Below, piece by piece: positions 29,247-39,109 of a stretch of 64,000 bases of DNA. Under the pieces are notes generated by a model. That model did not search any database. It was given only the letters and a program-made list of their open reading frames with translations, and had not been told where the DNA came from. A program made the position numbers and the translations under genes. The stretch spans positions 62,001-126,000 of the forward strand of contig JRUP01000027.1 of assembly GCA_000773965.1 (NCBI GenBank). Reading direction: 5' to 3'. Numbering within the stretch: position 1 is the first letter of the stretch; each line of letters begins with the position of its first letter. The DNA is from Enterobacter cancerogenus. GTDB lineage: Bacteria > Pseudomonadota > Gammaproteobacteria > Enterobacterales > Enterobacteriaceae.

Positions 29247-29945
29247 ATGTCCGCCCGAATTTTAGCTCTGGACACGGCGACAGAAGCCTGTTCTGCCGCG
29301 CTGCTCAATCAGCAGCAGATCGATGCCCGCTTTGAAATCGCCCCGCGCGATCACACCCAACGCATCTTACCGCTGGTCCAGGAGCTGTTGCAGGCGCAGC
29401 AGCTGGATCTGACCGCGCTTGACGTGCTGGCGTTTGGCCGTGGGCCAGGCAGTTTTACTGGCGTGCGCATTGGCATTGGTATTGCGCAAGGGCTGGCGTT
29501 GGGTGCGAACTTGCCGATGATCGGCGTCTCTTCTCTCGCGACTATGGCTCAGGGCGCATGGCGCTTAACCGGTGCTGAACGCGTGCTGGCCGCCATCGAC
29601 GCGCGTATGGGCGAGGTTTACTGGGCCGAATACCAGCGTGATGCTAACGGTGAATGGCAAGGTGCAGAATCGGAAGCCGTTTTGAAACCCGAAGATGTGC
29701 AGGCGCGCATCGGCCAGCTAAGCGGCGAGTGGGCAACGGTTGGCACCGGCTGGACGGCTTATCCGCACCTGCTAACCTCGACCGGGGCAACCTTAGTGAC
29801 CACCGAAGTGACGCTGCCGGCAGCAGAGGACATGTTGCCGCTGGCACTGAGTGCCTGGCAGCGCGATGAGTCGGTGGCAGTGGAAAATGCCGAACCGGTT
29901 TACCTGCGCAATGAAGTGGCATGGAAAAAGTTGCCGGGCCGTTAA
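29247..29945 (+). CDS. tsaB: tRNA t6A synthesis protein TsaB
   Basis: Scaffold subunit of the TsaBDE complex that makes threonylcarbamoyl-adenosine at position 37 of ANN-decoding tRNAs. The 232-residue product has the ASKHA-fold start [16 protein letters not shown] and [20 protein letters not shown], the TsaD-contact helices. It is normally essential. An AGAGG ribosome site precedes the ATG. It is followed by yeaY as in E. coli. Confidence 0.96.
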   Translation: MSARILALDTATEACSAALLNQQQIDARFEIAPRDHTQRILPLVQELLQAQQLDLTALDVLAFGRGPGSFTGVRIGIGIAQGLALGANLPMIGVSSLATMAQGAWRLTGAERVLAAIDARMGEVYWAEYQRDANGEWQGAESEAVLKPEDVQARIGQLSGEWATVGTGWTAYPHLLTSTGATLVTTEVTLPAAEDMLPLALSAWQRDESVAVENAEPVYLRNEVAWKKLPGR

Positions 29946-30004
29946 GCGCCACGCAACTATTCCGTAAGCGCCCAGTCTAACTGAGAAATAACAGGAGAAG
30001 TGCT

Positions 30005-30601
30005 ATGCCAATAAGTCGTAAAGGGATGTCTGGCGCTCTGTTAGCCTGCGCGTTGTTACTCAGCGGCTGCGTTTCGGTGCCAGATTCCATTAAAGGGAGT
30101 TCTCAACTTCCACAGCAAGATTTATTACGTGTGATGAATGCGCCTCAGCTGTATGTCGGCCAGGAGTCACGTTTTGGCGGTAAAGTGGTGAAAGTCACCA
30201 ATCTGACGGGCGTCACGCGCCTGGAGATCGCCACCCAACCGCTGGATGACAGTGCGCGGCCGCGTTTAGGTTCCGCATCGGTTGGGCGTATCTTTGCCGA
30301 CATTCGCGGTTTTGTTGATCCGGTGGATCTGAACAATCAGTACGTCACGGTACTGGGTAATATCAAAGGCACCGAAAAAGGTGAAATTGGTAAAGCCAGC
30401 TACAACTTTGTGGTGGTGGATGTGCGCGGCTATCAGCGCTGGCACCTGACACAGCAGGTGATGACGCCACCGCAGCCTATCGATCCCTGGATTTGGTATG
30501 GGCCAACGCGTCGTCATCCGGGTTACTGGGGGCCTAATCCTTATTGGGGAATGAACATGAATACCGGTCCCGCGCAGGTGGAAACTATCCTGACCGAATA
30601 A
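30005..30601 (+). CDS. yeaY: Slp-family outer-membrane lipoprotein YeaY
   Basis: A 198-residue lipoprotein. The signal peptide ends in the lipobox LLSGC with the cysteine at residue 22; the next residue is valine, so no inner-membrane retention signal is seen and outer-membrane sorting is likely. The body matches the Slp family ([40 protein letters not shown]). E. coli yeaY belongs to the sigma-E envelope-stress regulon; I could not identify a convincing sigma-E promoter in the 59-nt gap to tsaB. A strong terminator follows. Confidence 0.92.
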   Translation: MPISRKGMSGALLACALLLSGCVSVPDSIKGSSQLPQQDLLRVMNAPQLYVGQESRFGGKVVKVTNLTGVTRLEIATQPLDDSARPRLGSASVGRIFADIRGFVDPVDLNNQYVTVLGNIKGTEKGEIGKASYNFVVVDVRGYQRWHLTQQVMTPPQPIDPWIWYGPTRRHPGYWGPNPYWGMNMNTGPAQVETILTE

Positions 30602-30621
30602 TTCATCTTCATTATTTGACG

Positions 30622-30655
30622 GCCCGGTCGCGGTGCTCGCGACCGGGCTTTTTTA
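30622..30655 (+). terminator. Intrinsic terminator of yeaY
   Basis: An 11-bp perfect GC-rich stem (30622-30632 with 30638-30648), loop GTGCT, then TTTTTT. Confidence 0.9.
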
Positions 30656-30722
30656 TTGGGCGCGCAACCGATGCGCGAAATTTAGTGATGCGCTTCGCAA
30701 CCTGAAAATGCCGAAACAGGCA

Positions 30723-30739
30723 AACTGGTACAATCAGTT
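30723..30739. promoter_or_regulatory. FadR operator upstream of fadD
   Basis: AACTGGTACAATCAGTT agrees well with the FadR consensus (an AnCTGGTCnGACnnGTT-like palindrome) and lies 37 nt before the fadD ATG, where FadR represses fadD in E. coli. fadR itself is at 38353-39072. Confidence 0.7.
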
Positions 30740-30775
30740 AAAATATTGTTAACAACACTGATTGCAGAGGCGGCG

Positions 30776-32485
30776 ATGGCTACGCAACAAGAATATCGGG
30801 GTGATTCTTTGAATAAGGTTTGGCTTAAACGCTATCCGGCAGATGTTCCTGCGGAGATTAATGCGGACCGTTATACCTCTTTGGTCGAACTTTTCGAGCA
30901 CGCAGCATTGCAGTATGCCGATCAAACGGCGTTTATTAATATGGGTCAGCCGATGACCTATCGTCAGCTGGATAAGCAAAGTCGCGACTTTGCGGCCTGG
31001 CTGCAACAAGGGTTGGGCCTGAAGCAGGGCGACCGCGTGGCGCTGATGATGCCCAACCTGCTGCAATATCCGGTGGCGCTGTTTGGCGTGCTGCGTGCGG
31101 GTATGGTCGTCGTCAACGTGAATCCGTTGTATACGCCGCGTGAGCTGAAACATCAGCTGAATGACAGTGGCGCCAGCGCGATTGTGATTGTATCCAACTT
31201 TGCCCACACGCTGGAAAAAGTGGTCGCCGAGACGCCGATCAAGCACGTGATGCTGACGCGTATGGGCGATCAACTTGCCCCGGTCAAAGCCACGCTGGTC
31301 AACTTCGTGGTTAAGTATGTGAAGAAGCTGGTGCCGAAATACCATCTGCCCGGTGCGGTGCCGTTCCGCAGCGCGTTGCAGCAGGGTGCGCAGATGAGTT
31401 ATCAGCGCCCGACGCTGACCAATAGCGATCTGGCTTTCCTGCAATACACCGGCGGCACTACCGGCGTCGCCAAAGGCGCGATGCTAACTCACGGCAACAT
31501 GCAGGCAAACCTGGAGCAGACCAAAGCCACCTATGGCAAACTGCTGCGTGCGGGCAAAGAGCAGGTGGTTACGGCACTCCCGCTCTACCATATCTTTGCG
31601 TTAACGGTAAACGGCCTGCTGTTTCTCGATCTCGGCGGCACCAACCTGCTGATCACCAATCCGCGTGACATTCCCGGCTTTGTTAAGGAGCTGAGTAAAT
31701 TCCCGTTCACCGCCATTACCGGCGTGAATACGCTGTTTAACGCGCTGCTCAACGACGAAAACTTCAATAAGCTCGATTTCTCTACGCTGCGTTTATCCGC
31801 GGGCGGCGGTATGGCGGTGCAAAAGGCCGTGGCCGAACGCTGGGAAAAACTCACCGGGCATTATCTGCTCGAAGGTTATGGCCTGACTGAGTGTTCACCG
31901 CTGGTGTCGGTCAATCCGTATGACATCACCTGCCACACCGGCAGCATCGGTCTTCCTGTACCCTCCACAGATGTGCGTATTGTGGATGACGAGGATAACG
32001 ATGTGGCGCCAGGTGAGCCGGGTGAACTCTGTATTCGAGGTCCACAGGTGATGGTCGGTTACTGGCAGCGACCGGATGCCACCGAAGAAGTGTTGAAAAA
32101 TGGCTGGCTGCACACCGGTGATGTTGTTACCGTTGATGGCGAAGGTTTTATTCGCATCGTCGATCGGAAGAAAGACATGATTCTGGTGTCAGGCTTTAAC
32201 GTGTATCCTAACGAAATCGAAGATGTGCTGATGCAGCATCCGAAAGTGCGCGAAGCCGCCGCAATCGGTGTTCCCAGCGACCTTTCCGGCGAAGCAGTGA
32301 AAGTGTGCATCGTTAAAAAGGATCCGTCACTGACGAAAGAAGAAGTGCTGGATCATTGCCGCCGTCAGCTCACCGGCTACAAAGTGCCGAAGATTATCGA
32401 GTTTAGAGATGAGCTGCCGAAGACCAACGTGGGCAAAATTTTGCGCCGCGAATTGCGTGACGAGGCGAAGCGAGAAGGGCAGTAA
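30776..32485 (+). CDS. fadD: Long-chain fatty acyl-CoA synthetase FadD
   Basis: Activates imported long-chain fatty acids with ATP and CoA at the inner membrane for beta-oxidation. The ATP/AMP signature [14 protein letters not shown] and the FACS motif [20 protein letters not shown] are complete, and the adenylation lysine is in [12 protein letters not shown]. The ATG at 30776 has GAGG 5 nt upstream and gives 569 residues. An in-frame TTG at 30809 (then [14 protein letters not shown]) matches the E. coli TTG start and would give 558 residues; both are plausible. Confidence 0.96.
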   Translation: MATQQEYRGDSLNKVWLKRYPADVPAEINADRYTSLVELFEHAALQYADQTAFINMGQPMTYRQLDKQSRDFAAWLQQGLGLKQGDRVALMMPNLLQYPVALFGVLRAGMVVVNVNPLYTPRELKHQLNDSGASAIVIVSNFAHTLEKVVAETPIKHVMLTRMGDQLAPVKATLVNFVVKYVKKLVPKYHLPGAVPFRSALQQGAQMSYQRPTLTNSDLAFLQYTGGTTGVAKGAMLTHGNMQANLEQTKATYGKLLRAGKEQVVTALPLYHIFALTVNGLLFLDLGGTNLLITNPRDIPGFVKELSKFPFTAITGVNTLFNALLNDENFNKLDFSTLRLSAGGGMAVQKAVAERWEKLTGHYLLEGYGLTECSPLVSVNPYDITCHTGSIGLPVPSTDVRIVDDEDNDVAPGEPGELCIRGPQVMVGYWQRPDATEEVLKNGWLHTGDVVTVDGEGFIRIVDRKKDMILVSGFNVYPNEIEDVLMQHPKVREAAAIGVPSDLSGEAVKVCIVKKDPSLTKEEVLDHCRRQLTGYKVPKIIEFRDELPKTNVGKILRRELRDEAKREGQ

Positions 32486-32505
32486 GCTGCCTTTCTCTCC
32501 AGGTT

Positions 32506-32530
32506 AACGCCGGCTCAGTCCGGCGTTTTT
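32506..32530 (+). terminator. Intrinsic terminator of fadD
   Basis: Stem AACGCCGG/CCGGCGTT with a 6-nt loop (32506-32527), then TTT. It falls between fadD and rnd. Confidence 0.8.
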
Positions 32531-32583
32531 ATTGCTTTTAACATGGAGCGCTGCGCGAAGTGTGCCGCAGCGAGAATGAATAC

Positions 32584-33705
32584 GTGAATTACACCCTGAT
32601 CGACCAAAACAGCCAGCTGGCTGCCGTGTGCGAACAAGCGCGCCAGCATGATGCCGTTGCGCTGGATACTGAATTCGTGCGCACGCGCACTTACTATCCG
32701 CAGTTGGGCCTGATCCAGCTGTTCGATGGTGAACAACTGGTTCTGATCGATCCGCTGAATATCAGCGACTGGGCGCCATTTGTTGCGCTGTTGCAAGATG
32801 CCCACGTCACCAAGTTCCTGCACGCCAGTGGCGAAGATCTCGAAGTGTTCCTGCATCGCTTTAAATGCTTGCCCAATCCGATGATTGATACGCAGGTTTT
32901 AGCTGCATTTGCAGGGCAGCCGCTGTCATGGGGCTTTGCCGCAATGGTGAACCACTTTAATCAGATTGAACTGGATAAAAGTGAATCCCGCACTGACTGG
33001 CTGGCACGCCCGCTGACTGAGCGCCAGTGTGTTTATGCCGCAGCAGACGTGGCTTACTTGCTGCCGATTGCGCATCAGTTAATGGAGCAGACCGAAGCCG
33101 CAGGTAACATGGCTGCCGCGCTGAGCGAATGCGATAATCTGTGTCAGCGTCGTCTTGACGTTTTGCAGCCCGAGGATGCATGGCGTGACATCACCAACGC
33201 ATGGCAGTTGCGTCCACGCCAACTTGCTGCGCTACAGCGTCTGGCGGCATGGCGCTTAAACATCGCCCGTCAGAAAGATATGGCGGTGAACTTTGTGGTG
33301 CGTGAAGAGAATCTGTGGAAAGTCGCGCGCTTTATGCCGGGCAGCCTGGGTGAGCTCGATCATCTGGGTCTGAACGGTCACGAGATTCGCTTCCACGGGA
33401 AAGCGATGGTGGCGCTGGTGGCTGAAGCGCAGGCACAGGACGAATCCACCTTGCCGCAGCCGCTGCCCAATCTGATTGATCATCCGCATTACAAACAGGC
33501 GTTTAAAGCGATCAAAGCGCTGGTGTTACAGGTGAGCGAAGAGACGGGTTTCAGTCAGGAATTGCTGGCTTCACGTCGCCAAATTAATCAGGTACTGAGC
33601 GTTTACTGGGGTTTGAAAAGCGGATGCCGCACACCAGAATTGCTGACTGGCTGGCGCGGTGAATTGCTGCAAAAACGTATCGACGAGATCCTGCAGGCGT
33701 TATAA
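32584..33705 (+). CDS. rnd: Ribonuclease D
   Basis: 3'-5' exoribonuclease of the DEDDy group that trims tRNA 3' ends and other stable RNAs. I choose GTG 32584 (NYTLIDQNSQL follows, as in E. coli NYQMITTDD), giving 373 residues; E. coli rnd also uses a rare start, UUG. Exonuclease motifs are ALDTEFVRT, HASGEDLEVFLH and YAAADVAYLLP; the HRDC domain covers about 210-290 (LRPRQLAALQRLAAWRLNIA). The ribosome site is weak, as is known for rnd. Confidence 0.94.
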   Translation: MNYTLIDQNSQLAAVCEQARQHDAVALDTEFVRTRTYYPQLGLIQLFDGEQLVLIDPLNISDWAPFVALLQDAHVTKFLHASGEDLEVFLHRFKCLPNPMIDTQVLAAFAGQPLSWGFAAMVNHFNQIELDKSESRTDWLARPLTERQCVYAAADVAYLLPIAHQLMEQTEAAGNMAAALSECDNLCQRRLDVLQPEDAWRDITNAWQLRPRQLAALQRLAAWRLNIARQKDMAVNFVVREENLWKVARFMPGSLGELDHLGLNGHEIRFHGKAMVALVAEAQAQDESTLPQPLPNLIDHPHYKQAFKAIKALVLQVSEETGFSQELLASRRQINQVLSVYWGLKSGCRTPELLTGWRGELLQKRIDEILQAL

Positions 33706-33713
33706 GCGGAAGG

Positions 33714-33742
33714 TTTTCCCCTGCGCACAACGCAGGGGAAAA
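33714..33742. terminator. Bidirectional terminator between rnd and minE
   Basis: A 12-bp stem TTTTCCCCTGCG and its complement, loop CACAA, between convergent rnd and minE. The A/T ends of the stem serve as T-runs for both directions. Confidence 0.7.
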
Positions 33743-33759
33743 TCAGGAACCCGCAACAA

Positions 33760-34035
33760 TCATTTAGGAACGTCTTCCGTCTCCGTCTCCGGCAGTGTGA
33801 CGTTGAGTTCCAGGATGGAGATATCGTCCCCTTTCTGATCCAGCTGAACGGTCACCATATCCGGGTCAATTTTCACGTACTTACAGATCACTTCCAAAAT
33901 ATCGCGCTTCAGTTGTGGCAGATAGTGGGGCTCACTGTCGCCCCTTCTGCGCTCGGCTACGATAATCTGCAGCCTTTCCTTGGCTATGTTGGCTGTGTTC
34001 TTCTTACGGGATAAAAAGAAATCTAATAATGCCAT
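33760..34035 (-). CDS. minE: Cell-division topological specificity factor MinE
   Basis: A 91-residue protein that stimulates MinD ATPase and drives pole-to-pole Min oscillation. The N-terminal membrane-binding and anti-MinCD part [20 protein letters not shown] and the beta-domain with [10 protein letters not shown] are intact. It is last in the minCDE operon and starts 3 nt after minD. The rnd-minE junction differs from E. coli. Confidence 0.97.
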   Translation of the reverse strand: MALLDFFLSRKKNTANIAKERLQIIVAERRRGDSEPHYLPQLKRDILEVICKYVKIDPDMVTVQLDQKGDDISILELNVTLPETETEDVPK

Positions 34036-34038
34036 TGG

Positions 34039-34851
34039 TTATCCCCCGAACAGGCGTTTCAGGAAACCCTTCTTCTCTTCTTCAATAAAGCGGAAGGGGC
34101 GTTCTTCGCCAAGCAGGCGATCTACGGTATCAGCGTAAGCTTTACCGGCGTCAGAGTTAGCGTCGAGAATGACCGGCTCACCCTGGTTAGAAGCACGAAG
34201 TACTGACTGATCTTCCGGGATCACACCCACCAGTGGTATACGCAGAATCTCCAGCACGTCTTCCATGCTCAGCATGTCGCCACGCGTCACGCGGCCTGGG
34301 TTGTAACGTGTCAGCAGCAGATGCTCTTTCACCGGGTCCTGGCTGTTTTCAGCACGACGCGATTTAGAAGAGATAATGCCAAGGATGCGGTCGGAGTCAC
34401 GCACGGAAGAGACTTCCGGGTTAGTGGTGATAATCGCTTCATCCGCAAAGTACAGTGCCATCAACGCACCGGTTTCGATCCCCGCAGGGGAATCGCATAC
34501 GATGAAGTCGAACTCCATCGCGGCCAGGTCGTTTAATACTTTTTCCACGCCTTCGCGGGTCAGCGCATCTTTATCACGTGTTTGTGAAGCAGGCAGGATA
34601 TAGAGTTGCTCCGTGCGCTTGTCACGAATCAGTGCCTGGTTCAGGGTCGCATCGCCCTGGATGACGTTGACGAAGTCATAAACCACACGGCGTTCACAGC
34701 CCATGATCAGGTCGAGGTTACGCAGACCGATATCAAAATCGATCACGACAGTTTTCTTGCCCTTCTGCGCTAAACCGGTTGCGATGGCCGCGCTTGACGT
34801 GGTCTTGCCAACGCCCCCTTTACCCGATGTAACTACAATGATGCGTGCCAT
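34039..34851 (-). CDS. minD: Septum-site-determining ATPase MinD
   Basis: Deviant Walker ATPase that binds the membrane when ATP-loaded and recruits MinC and MinE. The 270-residue product has the deviant Walker A SGKGGVGKTT (residues 9-18, lysines 11 and 16), FDIGLRNLDLIMGCERR, and the C-terminal membrane-targeting amphipathic helix around EEEKKGFLKRLFGG. Length equals E. coli. Confidence 0.98.
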   Translation of the reverse strand: MARIIVVTSGKGGVGKTTSSAAIATGLAQKGKKTVVIDFDIGLRNLDLIMGCERRVVYDFVNVIQGDATLNQALIRDKRTEQLYILPASQTRDKDALTREGVEKVLNDLAAMEFDFIVCDSPAGIETGALMALYFADEAIITTNPEVSSVRDSDRILGIISSKSRRAENSQDPVKEHLLLTRYNPGRVTRGDMLSMEDVLEILRIPLVGVIPEDQSVLRASNQGEPVILDANSDAGKAYADTVDRLLGEERPFRFIEEEKKGFLKRLFGG

Positions 34852-34884
34852 AAATGTTGATTTCCTTAACGAAAGAAAAGGGGC

Positions 34885-35595
34885 CTAATAAAGTGTCTGA
34901 ATGGTGAGCGCGCCTTCTTTAAGGCACAGGCGCGCGGCTTTACCAAAGAATTCCGCCGGAATCTGATCCATGATCCAATATTCCCCGGCAATAGAGACCA
35001 ACTCGGCTGCGAGGTTGGTACAAAAAATCTGGCTGTCACGTTCGCCACTGGCACCCGCCAGCGCACGACCGCGCATCATGCCGTAAATATGAATATTGCC
35101 GTCTGCCACCAGTTCGGCACCGGCGCTGACGCTGTTGGTGACGATAAGATCGGCATTACGCGCGTAAATCTGCTGGCCTGAGCGCACTGGCGTATTGATG
35201 ATGCGGGTTTTGCTGGCGGTTTCAGCGACCGGCGCCAGGATAGGCGGGGCTTCTTCAACCACTGGCGCTTCTGCACGCTTGCGATTCTCTTTACCTTCTG
35301 ACAACACCGGCAAGCCTGCTCGGGCAATCATCTTTTTCAGGGCTTCATCTTTACAACCACTGACACCGACAATGCGTAAACCGGTGGCGATGACCGCCTG
35401 CTGCATCTGTTTCCAGTTGATGTCACCGTTCAGTGCTGACACGTTGAGCACCACCGGTGCATTCTGCAAAAACGCAGGTGCCTGGTCGATTTTGTCCTGC
35501 AGCGCCTGACGAATCACCTCGGGTTGCGAATGGTGCAGATGAACCACTGACAGGGTAAAACTGCTTCCCTTGAATTCGATTGGCGTTTGCGACAT
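34885..35595 (-). CDS. minC: Septum-site inhibitor MinC
   Basis: FtsZ-polymerisation inhibitor delivered to the poles by MinD. The 236-residue product has the N-terminal FtsZ-interacting domain (about 1-105), a variable Glu/Ala/Pro-rich linker (about 106-128), and a C-terminal beta-helix for dimerisation and MinD binding, with [20 protein letters not shown] and the [11 protein letters not shown] loop. It opens the minCDE operon and diverges from ycgL; the 153-bp gap holds both promoters. Confidence 0.97.
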   Translation of the reverse strand: MSQTPIEFKGSSFTLSVVHLHHSQPEVIRQALQDKIDQAPAFLQNAPVVLNVSALNGDINWKQMQQAVIATGLRIVGVSGCKDEALKKMIARAGLPVLSEGKENRKRAEAPVVEEAPPILAPVAETASKTRIINTPVRSGQQIYARNADLIVTNSVSAGAELVADGNIHIYGMMRGRALAGASGERDSQIFCTNLAAELVSIAGEYWIMDQIPAEFFGKAARLCLKEGALTIQTLY

Positions 35596-35748
35596 CTGTC
35601 CTGACTCAGTCCTGTTTTACGACCCTAAGATGTACGTCGATAAAATCATCATTAACATCAAACGGTCAATATTCGAAGTTCTGCAAGCATGTTATAGTTA
35701 CTGCTATATTCAGGCAAGTGACGCCACAGGTTAATTCGAGTAAAAAAT

Positions 35749-36024
35749 ATGTTTTGTGTGATCTACAGAAGCCCGCAACGTGAACAAACTTATCTTTATG
35801 TTGAAAAAAAAGACGATTTCTCATGCGTACCGGAAGAACTGCTGCGCGGCTTCGGTAAACCTCAGCTGGCGATGGTGCTGTCACTGGACAAACGCGACAA
35901 ACTGGCTAATGCCGATATCAATAAAGTTAAGCAAGGTTTGAGCGATCAAGGCTATTATTTACAGATCCCGCCACCGGTTGAAAGTCTGCTCAACATTCAT
36001 CTTGATCAGAGTAAAAAAGTTTAA
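35749..36024 (+). CDS. ycgL: YcgL-domain protein
   Basis: A 91-residue cytoplasmic protein of the YcgL family, conserved next to minC in enterobacteria, with no proven function. Family landmarks are [20 protein letters not shown] and [17 protein letters not shown]. No signal or membrane segment. Confidence 0.92.
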   Translation: MFCVIYRSPQREQTYLYVEKKDDFSCVPEELLRGFGKPQLAMVLSLDKRDKLANADINKVKQGLSDQGYYLQIPPPVESLLNIHLDQSKKV

Positions 36025-36291
36025 TTCGGATTCATCTGTAAATATGCCCTGTAAATATCCTCAGTGTTATTTGCATTAATTATTCGCCCGCTTTAAAGCA
36101 TTATTGCGGGCAATAATTCCAGGTTGTGATCCTGTTTGTTGCGTATGATTAACGACTTTTGACAATTTCCGCCACGTCTGCCGCCATAAAACCGCTAATA
36201 TAATCCTCCTCAGCTTGCCGCGTTCCGGCACTGAACCTGACCTATCCGCCAGTCAGACTGGCATCAAACACAACTAATGCAGGGGAACAGC
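36025..36291. other. ycgL-ycgM intergenic region
   Basis: Contains a perfect TATAAT at 36199-36204 without a good -35 at the right distance, and a GCCCGC/GCGGGC inverted repeat near 36090-36115 that could end ycgL. No gene is seen. Confidence 0.4.
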
Positions 36292-36951
36292 ATGTATCAG
36301 CATCGTAACTGGCAGGGCGCTTTGTTGGATTATCCCGTCAGCAAAGTGGTTTGCGTGGGCAGCAACTATGCGAAGCACATCAAGGAAATGGGCAGTGCCA
36401 CGCCGACAGAACCGGTGGTGTTTATCAAACCGGAAACGGCGGTGTGCGATCTGCGTCAGCCGCTTTCGATTCCAGCCAACTTCGGCGAAGTGCATCACGA
36501 AGTGGAACTGGCGGTGCTGATAGGCTCCACGCTGAAGCAGGCAACGGAAGAGCATGTGGTGAAAGCGATTGCCGGATATGGTGTGGCCCTGGATCTGACA
36601 CTGCGTGATGTGCAGGCGGGGCTGAAAAAAGCCGGTCAGCCATGGGAAAAATCCAAAGGGTTCGATAACTCTTGCCCGCTGTCAGGTTTCATTCCAGTTT
36701 CTGAATTCAGCGGCGACCCGCAGGATACTGAACTGAAGCTGGTGGTGAATGGCGAAGTGCGCCAGCATGGCAGCACGGCAGATATGATTCACAAAATCCT
36801 GCCGCTGATTGCTTACATGAGCCAGTACTTTACGCTGCGCGCCGGTGACGTGATCCTGACGGGTACCCCGGAAGGTGTCGGGCCAATGCGATCTGGCGAT
36901 AAACTCGAAATCTCGCTGGCCGGTCACGGAATTACCACCCGCGTACTGTAA
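36292..36951 (+). CDS. ycgM: Fumarylacetoacetate hydrolase family protein YcgM
   Basis: A 219-residue FAH-fold enzyme; relatives are acylpyruvate hydrolases or oxaloacetate tautomerases. The ATG at 36292 ([20 protein letters not shown]) follows AGGGG and matches E. coli; the ATG at 36277 is rejected. Metal-binding acids are in [11 protein letters not shown] and [10 protein letters not shown], and the conserved [10 protein letters not shown] is near the C-terminus. Confidence 0.93.
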   Translation: MYQHRNWQGALLDYPVSKVVCVGSNYAKHIKEMGSATPTEPVVFIKPETAVCDLRQPLSIPANFGEVHHEVELAVLIGSTLKQATEEHVVKAIAGYGVALDLTLRDVQAGLKKAGQPWEKSKGFDNSCPLSGFIPVSEFSGDPQDTELKLVVNGEVRQHGSTADMIHKILPLIAYMSQYFTLRAGDVILTGTPEGVGPMRSGDKLEISLAGHGITTRVL

Positions 36952-36961
36952 AACTTGCATC

Positions 36962-36994
36962 ACCGCACCTAACCCTTTATAAGGTGCGGTCTTA
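36962..36994 (+). terminator. Hairpin between ycgM and ycgN
   Basis: A 9-bp stem ACCGCACCT/AGGTGCGGT (36962-36970 with 36982-36990) followed by CTTA; the T-run is poor, so it may only attenuate. Confidence 0.45.
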
Positions 36995-37016
36995 TTGCAC
37001 AACCCGGACCGCGATC

Positions 37017-37463
37017 ATGACTGAACAACCTTTCTGGCAGACAAAACGCCTTGACCAAATGGACGATGCAGAGTGGGAATCACTGTGCGACGGCTGCGGC
37101 CAGTGCTGCCTGAATAAGTTGCAGGATGCGGACACCGACGAAATCTACTTCACCAATGTGGCCTGCAATCAGCTGAACATCAAAACCTGCCAGTGCCGTA
37201 ACTACGAGCGCCGGTTTGAGTACGAAGAGGACTGCATCAAGCTCACGCGTGAAAACCTCACCACCTTTAACTGGCTGCCGCGCACCTGCGCCTATCGTCT
37301 GTTAGGCGAAGGCGGGACTTTACCTGCCTGGCATCCACTGGTGGCCGGTTCGAAAAAGGCGATGCATGCGCAGCGTATCTCTGTGCGTTACATTGCGGTG
37401 CGGGAAAGTGAAGTACGCGACTGGGAAGATCACATTATCGATCGACCCGACCGTAACGGTTGA
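37017..37463 (+). CDS. ycgN: YkgJ/YcgN family cysteine-cluster protein
   Basis: A 148-residue protein of the UPF0153 family, whose cysteine cluster ([36 protein letters not shown]) is likely to bind zinc or an iron-sulfur centre. The function is unknown. The ATG at 37017 agrees with the E. coli start region; 11 upstream codons are dropped. In E. coli hlyE and umuDC lie between ycgN and dsbB; here dsbB follows directly on the other strand. Confidence 0.9.
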   Translation: MTEQPFWQTKRLDQMDDAEWESLCDGCGQCCLNKLQDADTDEIYFTNVACNQLNIKTCQCRNYERRFEYEEDCIKLTRENLTTFNWLPRTCAYRLLGEGGTLPAWHPLVAGSKKAMHAQRISVRYIAVRESEVRDWEDHIIDRPDRNG

Positions 37464-37467
37464 CGTG

Positions 37468-37499
37468 AAAACAGGCAGCGAGAGCTGCCTGTTTTGTTT
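37468..37499. terminator. Bidirectional terminator between ycgN and dsbB
   Basis: A 12-bp stem AAAACAGGCAGC and its complement, loop GAGA (37468-37495), with TTTT runs on the plus strand and the A-rich start giving a T-run on the minus strand. Confidence 0.85.
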
Positions 37500-37502
37500 T
37501 GA

Positions 37503-38036
37503 TTAACGGCTAAATAAATCGCGGCGTTTTGGCTTAAACGGCTGGGCAATCAGCACCAGCGCGCCGACCAGCAGATAGGCGGCAAAGATCACGATCATCC
37601 ACTGTGGCATGCTCCACGTCAGGAATGTCCAGCTGCGTTCGGCACAATCACCGCTGGCGACAAATACTGATGGCAGCCATTTATCCAACGGCAGCCAGGT
37701 CGGGAAGCGTGCGGCAAAGTCACAAGTAACAAACGGATTCGGGTGCAGCTGAATATTCGTATGTTCAATCGAAAGCATTAATCCCTTATAAGCGCTGTAC
37801 AGCCAAATCAGGATAGCGGCCCAGCGCAGTGGCAGAGATTTCGGGGCGAATGCGCCAACGATACCTGCGCCCATGACGCCAAACAGCGCACAACGTTCGT
37901 AGATACACATCACGCAGGGTTTCAGTCCCATGACGTGTTGAAAGAAGAGTGCAGTCAGTTCAAAAGCCAGTGCTGTCAGAGCCAGCAATAACCATGCCCC
38001 GCGTCCTCGTGAGCATTGATTCAAATATCGCAACAT
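37503..38036 (-). CDS. dsbB: Disulfide bond formation protein DsbB
   Basis: Inner-membrane quinone oxidoreductase that reoxidises DsbA. The 177-residue product has four membrane segments and both cysteine pairs: C41/C44 in KPCVMC and C105/C131 in the second periplasmic loop. The sequence matches E. coli along its length. In E. coli nhaB follows toward fadR; it is missing here. Confidence 0.97.
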   Translation of the reverse strand: MLRYLNQCSRGRGAWLLLALTALAFELTALFFQHVMGLKPCVMCIYERCALFGVMGAGIVGAFAPKSLPLRWAAILIWLYSAYKGLMLSIEHTNIQLHPNPFVTCDFAARFPTWLPLDKWLPSVFVASGDCAERSWTFLTWSMPQWMIVIFAAYLLVGALVLIAQPFKPKRRDLFSR

Positions 38037-38116
38037 ATTGCTTATCCTGTAACCATTAATGCTTCGCAGTGTAAACCAAAAGCGTAACCGTGCCAGCCAG
38101 GCAAGGGGAAAAAATC

Positions 38117-38224
38117 ATGTACAAAAATGACTTAAGCCTGATCCAGGCCATAAAAAGCGCATTTACTGATCAAGCGGAGGTGGCTGAAGGTCCATACCAC
38201 GCAAACGAGTGCGTTGCCGTCTGA
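38117..38224 (+). CDS. Possible 35-residue small protein
   Basis: ATG 38117 opens MYKNDLSLIQAIKSAFTDQ and ends CVAV at TGA 38222-38224. AGGGG lies 8 nt upstream, a good ribosome site. The middle is a plausible amphipathic helix, and one cysteine sits near the end. I recognise no family. It lies in the 316-bp gap where E. coli has nhaB and is on the same strand as fadR. The short length means chance is possible. Confidence 0.35.
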   Translation: MYKNDLSLIQAIKSAFTDQAEVAEGPYHANECVAV

Positions 38225-38352
38225 CCGGTTAAAAACACCGCTGAATTTTGCGCCAGCGCGCGCTTTTAATCGGTTGTCAGTCTATTTCCGCTATAGCCGC
38301 TCTGGTATGATGAGTGCCATTACGACAAAGAAAGCAATGAGAAATAAATGCT

Positions 38353-39072
38353 ATGGTGATTAAGGCGCAAAGCCCCGCAGGATTTGCTGAAGAGTATATT
38401 ATTGAAAGCATCTGGAACAGTCGCTTTCCGCCGGGGTCTATTCTGCCTGCTGAACGTGAGCTTTCTGAACTGATTGGTGTCACGCGCACCACGCTGCGTG
38501 AAGTTTTACAGCGTCTGGCACGCGATGGATGGTTAACCATTCAACATGGTAAACCCACGCGCGTGAATGATTTCTGGGAAACCTCTGGTCTAAACATTCT
38601 CGAAACGCTTGCCCGCCTCGATCACGATAGCGTACCGCAGTTGATTGATAATCTGCTGTCGGTGCGTACCAATATCGCCTCGATCTTTATTAGTCGTGCA
38701 TTGCGTCATCATCCGGACAAAGCGCGCGAAGTGCTGGAAACCGCACTGAGCGAAGAGGACAAAGCGGAAGCTTACACCGAACTGGATTATCGTGTGTTCC
38801 GTGGTTTGGCTTTTGCGTCAGGCAACCCGATTTACGGTTTGATTTTGAATGGCTTGAAAGGGCTGTACACCCGGGTGGGGCGTCACTACTTCTCTAATCC
38901 TGAAGCGCGCCAGCAGGCTCGCAGCTTCTACCGTCAGCTGGCCGATTTGTGCAGTGCTAATCCCACACAGGATCAGATTGTCGATACCGTACGTGAGTAT
39001 GGTCGTCGCAGCGGAGAGATTTGGCATAGCATGCAAAAAAGCATGCCCGATGATTTAGCCAGCAAGCGCTAA
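38353..39072 (+). CDS. fadR: Fatty-acid metabolism regulator FadR
   Basis: GntR-family regulator that represses fad genes and activates fab genes; long-chain acyl-CoA releases it from DNA. The 239-residue product has the winged helix-turn-helix at about 1-75 ([20 protein letters not shown]) and the acyl-CoA-binding helical domain, with [21 protein letters not shown] FadR-type operator precedes fadD at 30723-30739. Length equals E. coli. Confidence 0.97.
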   Translation: MVIKAQSPAGFAEEYIIESIWNSRFPPGSILPAERELSELIGVTRTTLREVLQRLARDGWLTIQHGKPTRVNDFWETSGLNILETLARLDHDSVPQLIDNLLSVRTNIASIFISRALRHHPDKAREVLETALSEEDKAEAYTELDYRVFRGLAFASGNPIYGLILNGLKGLYTRVGRHYFSNPEARQQARSFYRQLADLCSANPTQDQIVDTVREYGRRSGEIWHSMQKSMPDDLASKR

Positions 39073-39076
39073 AAGA

Positions 39077-39108
39077 AAACCGGACTTTTACAGTCCGGTT
39101 TTTTTATT
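39077..39108. terminator. Terminator between fadR and ycgB
   Basis: A 10-bp stem AAACCGGACT/AGTCCGGTTT, loop TTTAC, then TTTTTT on the plus strand; the A-rich side gives a weaker T-run for ycgB. Confidence 0.85.
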
Positions 39109-39109
39109 T

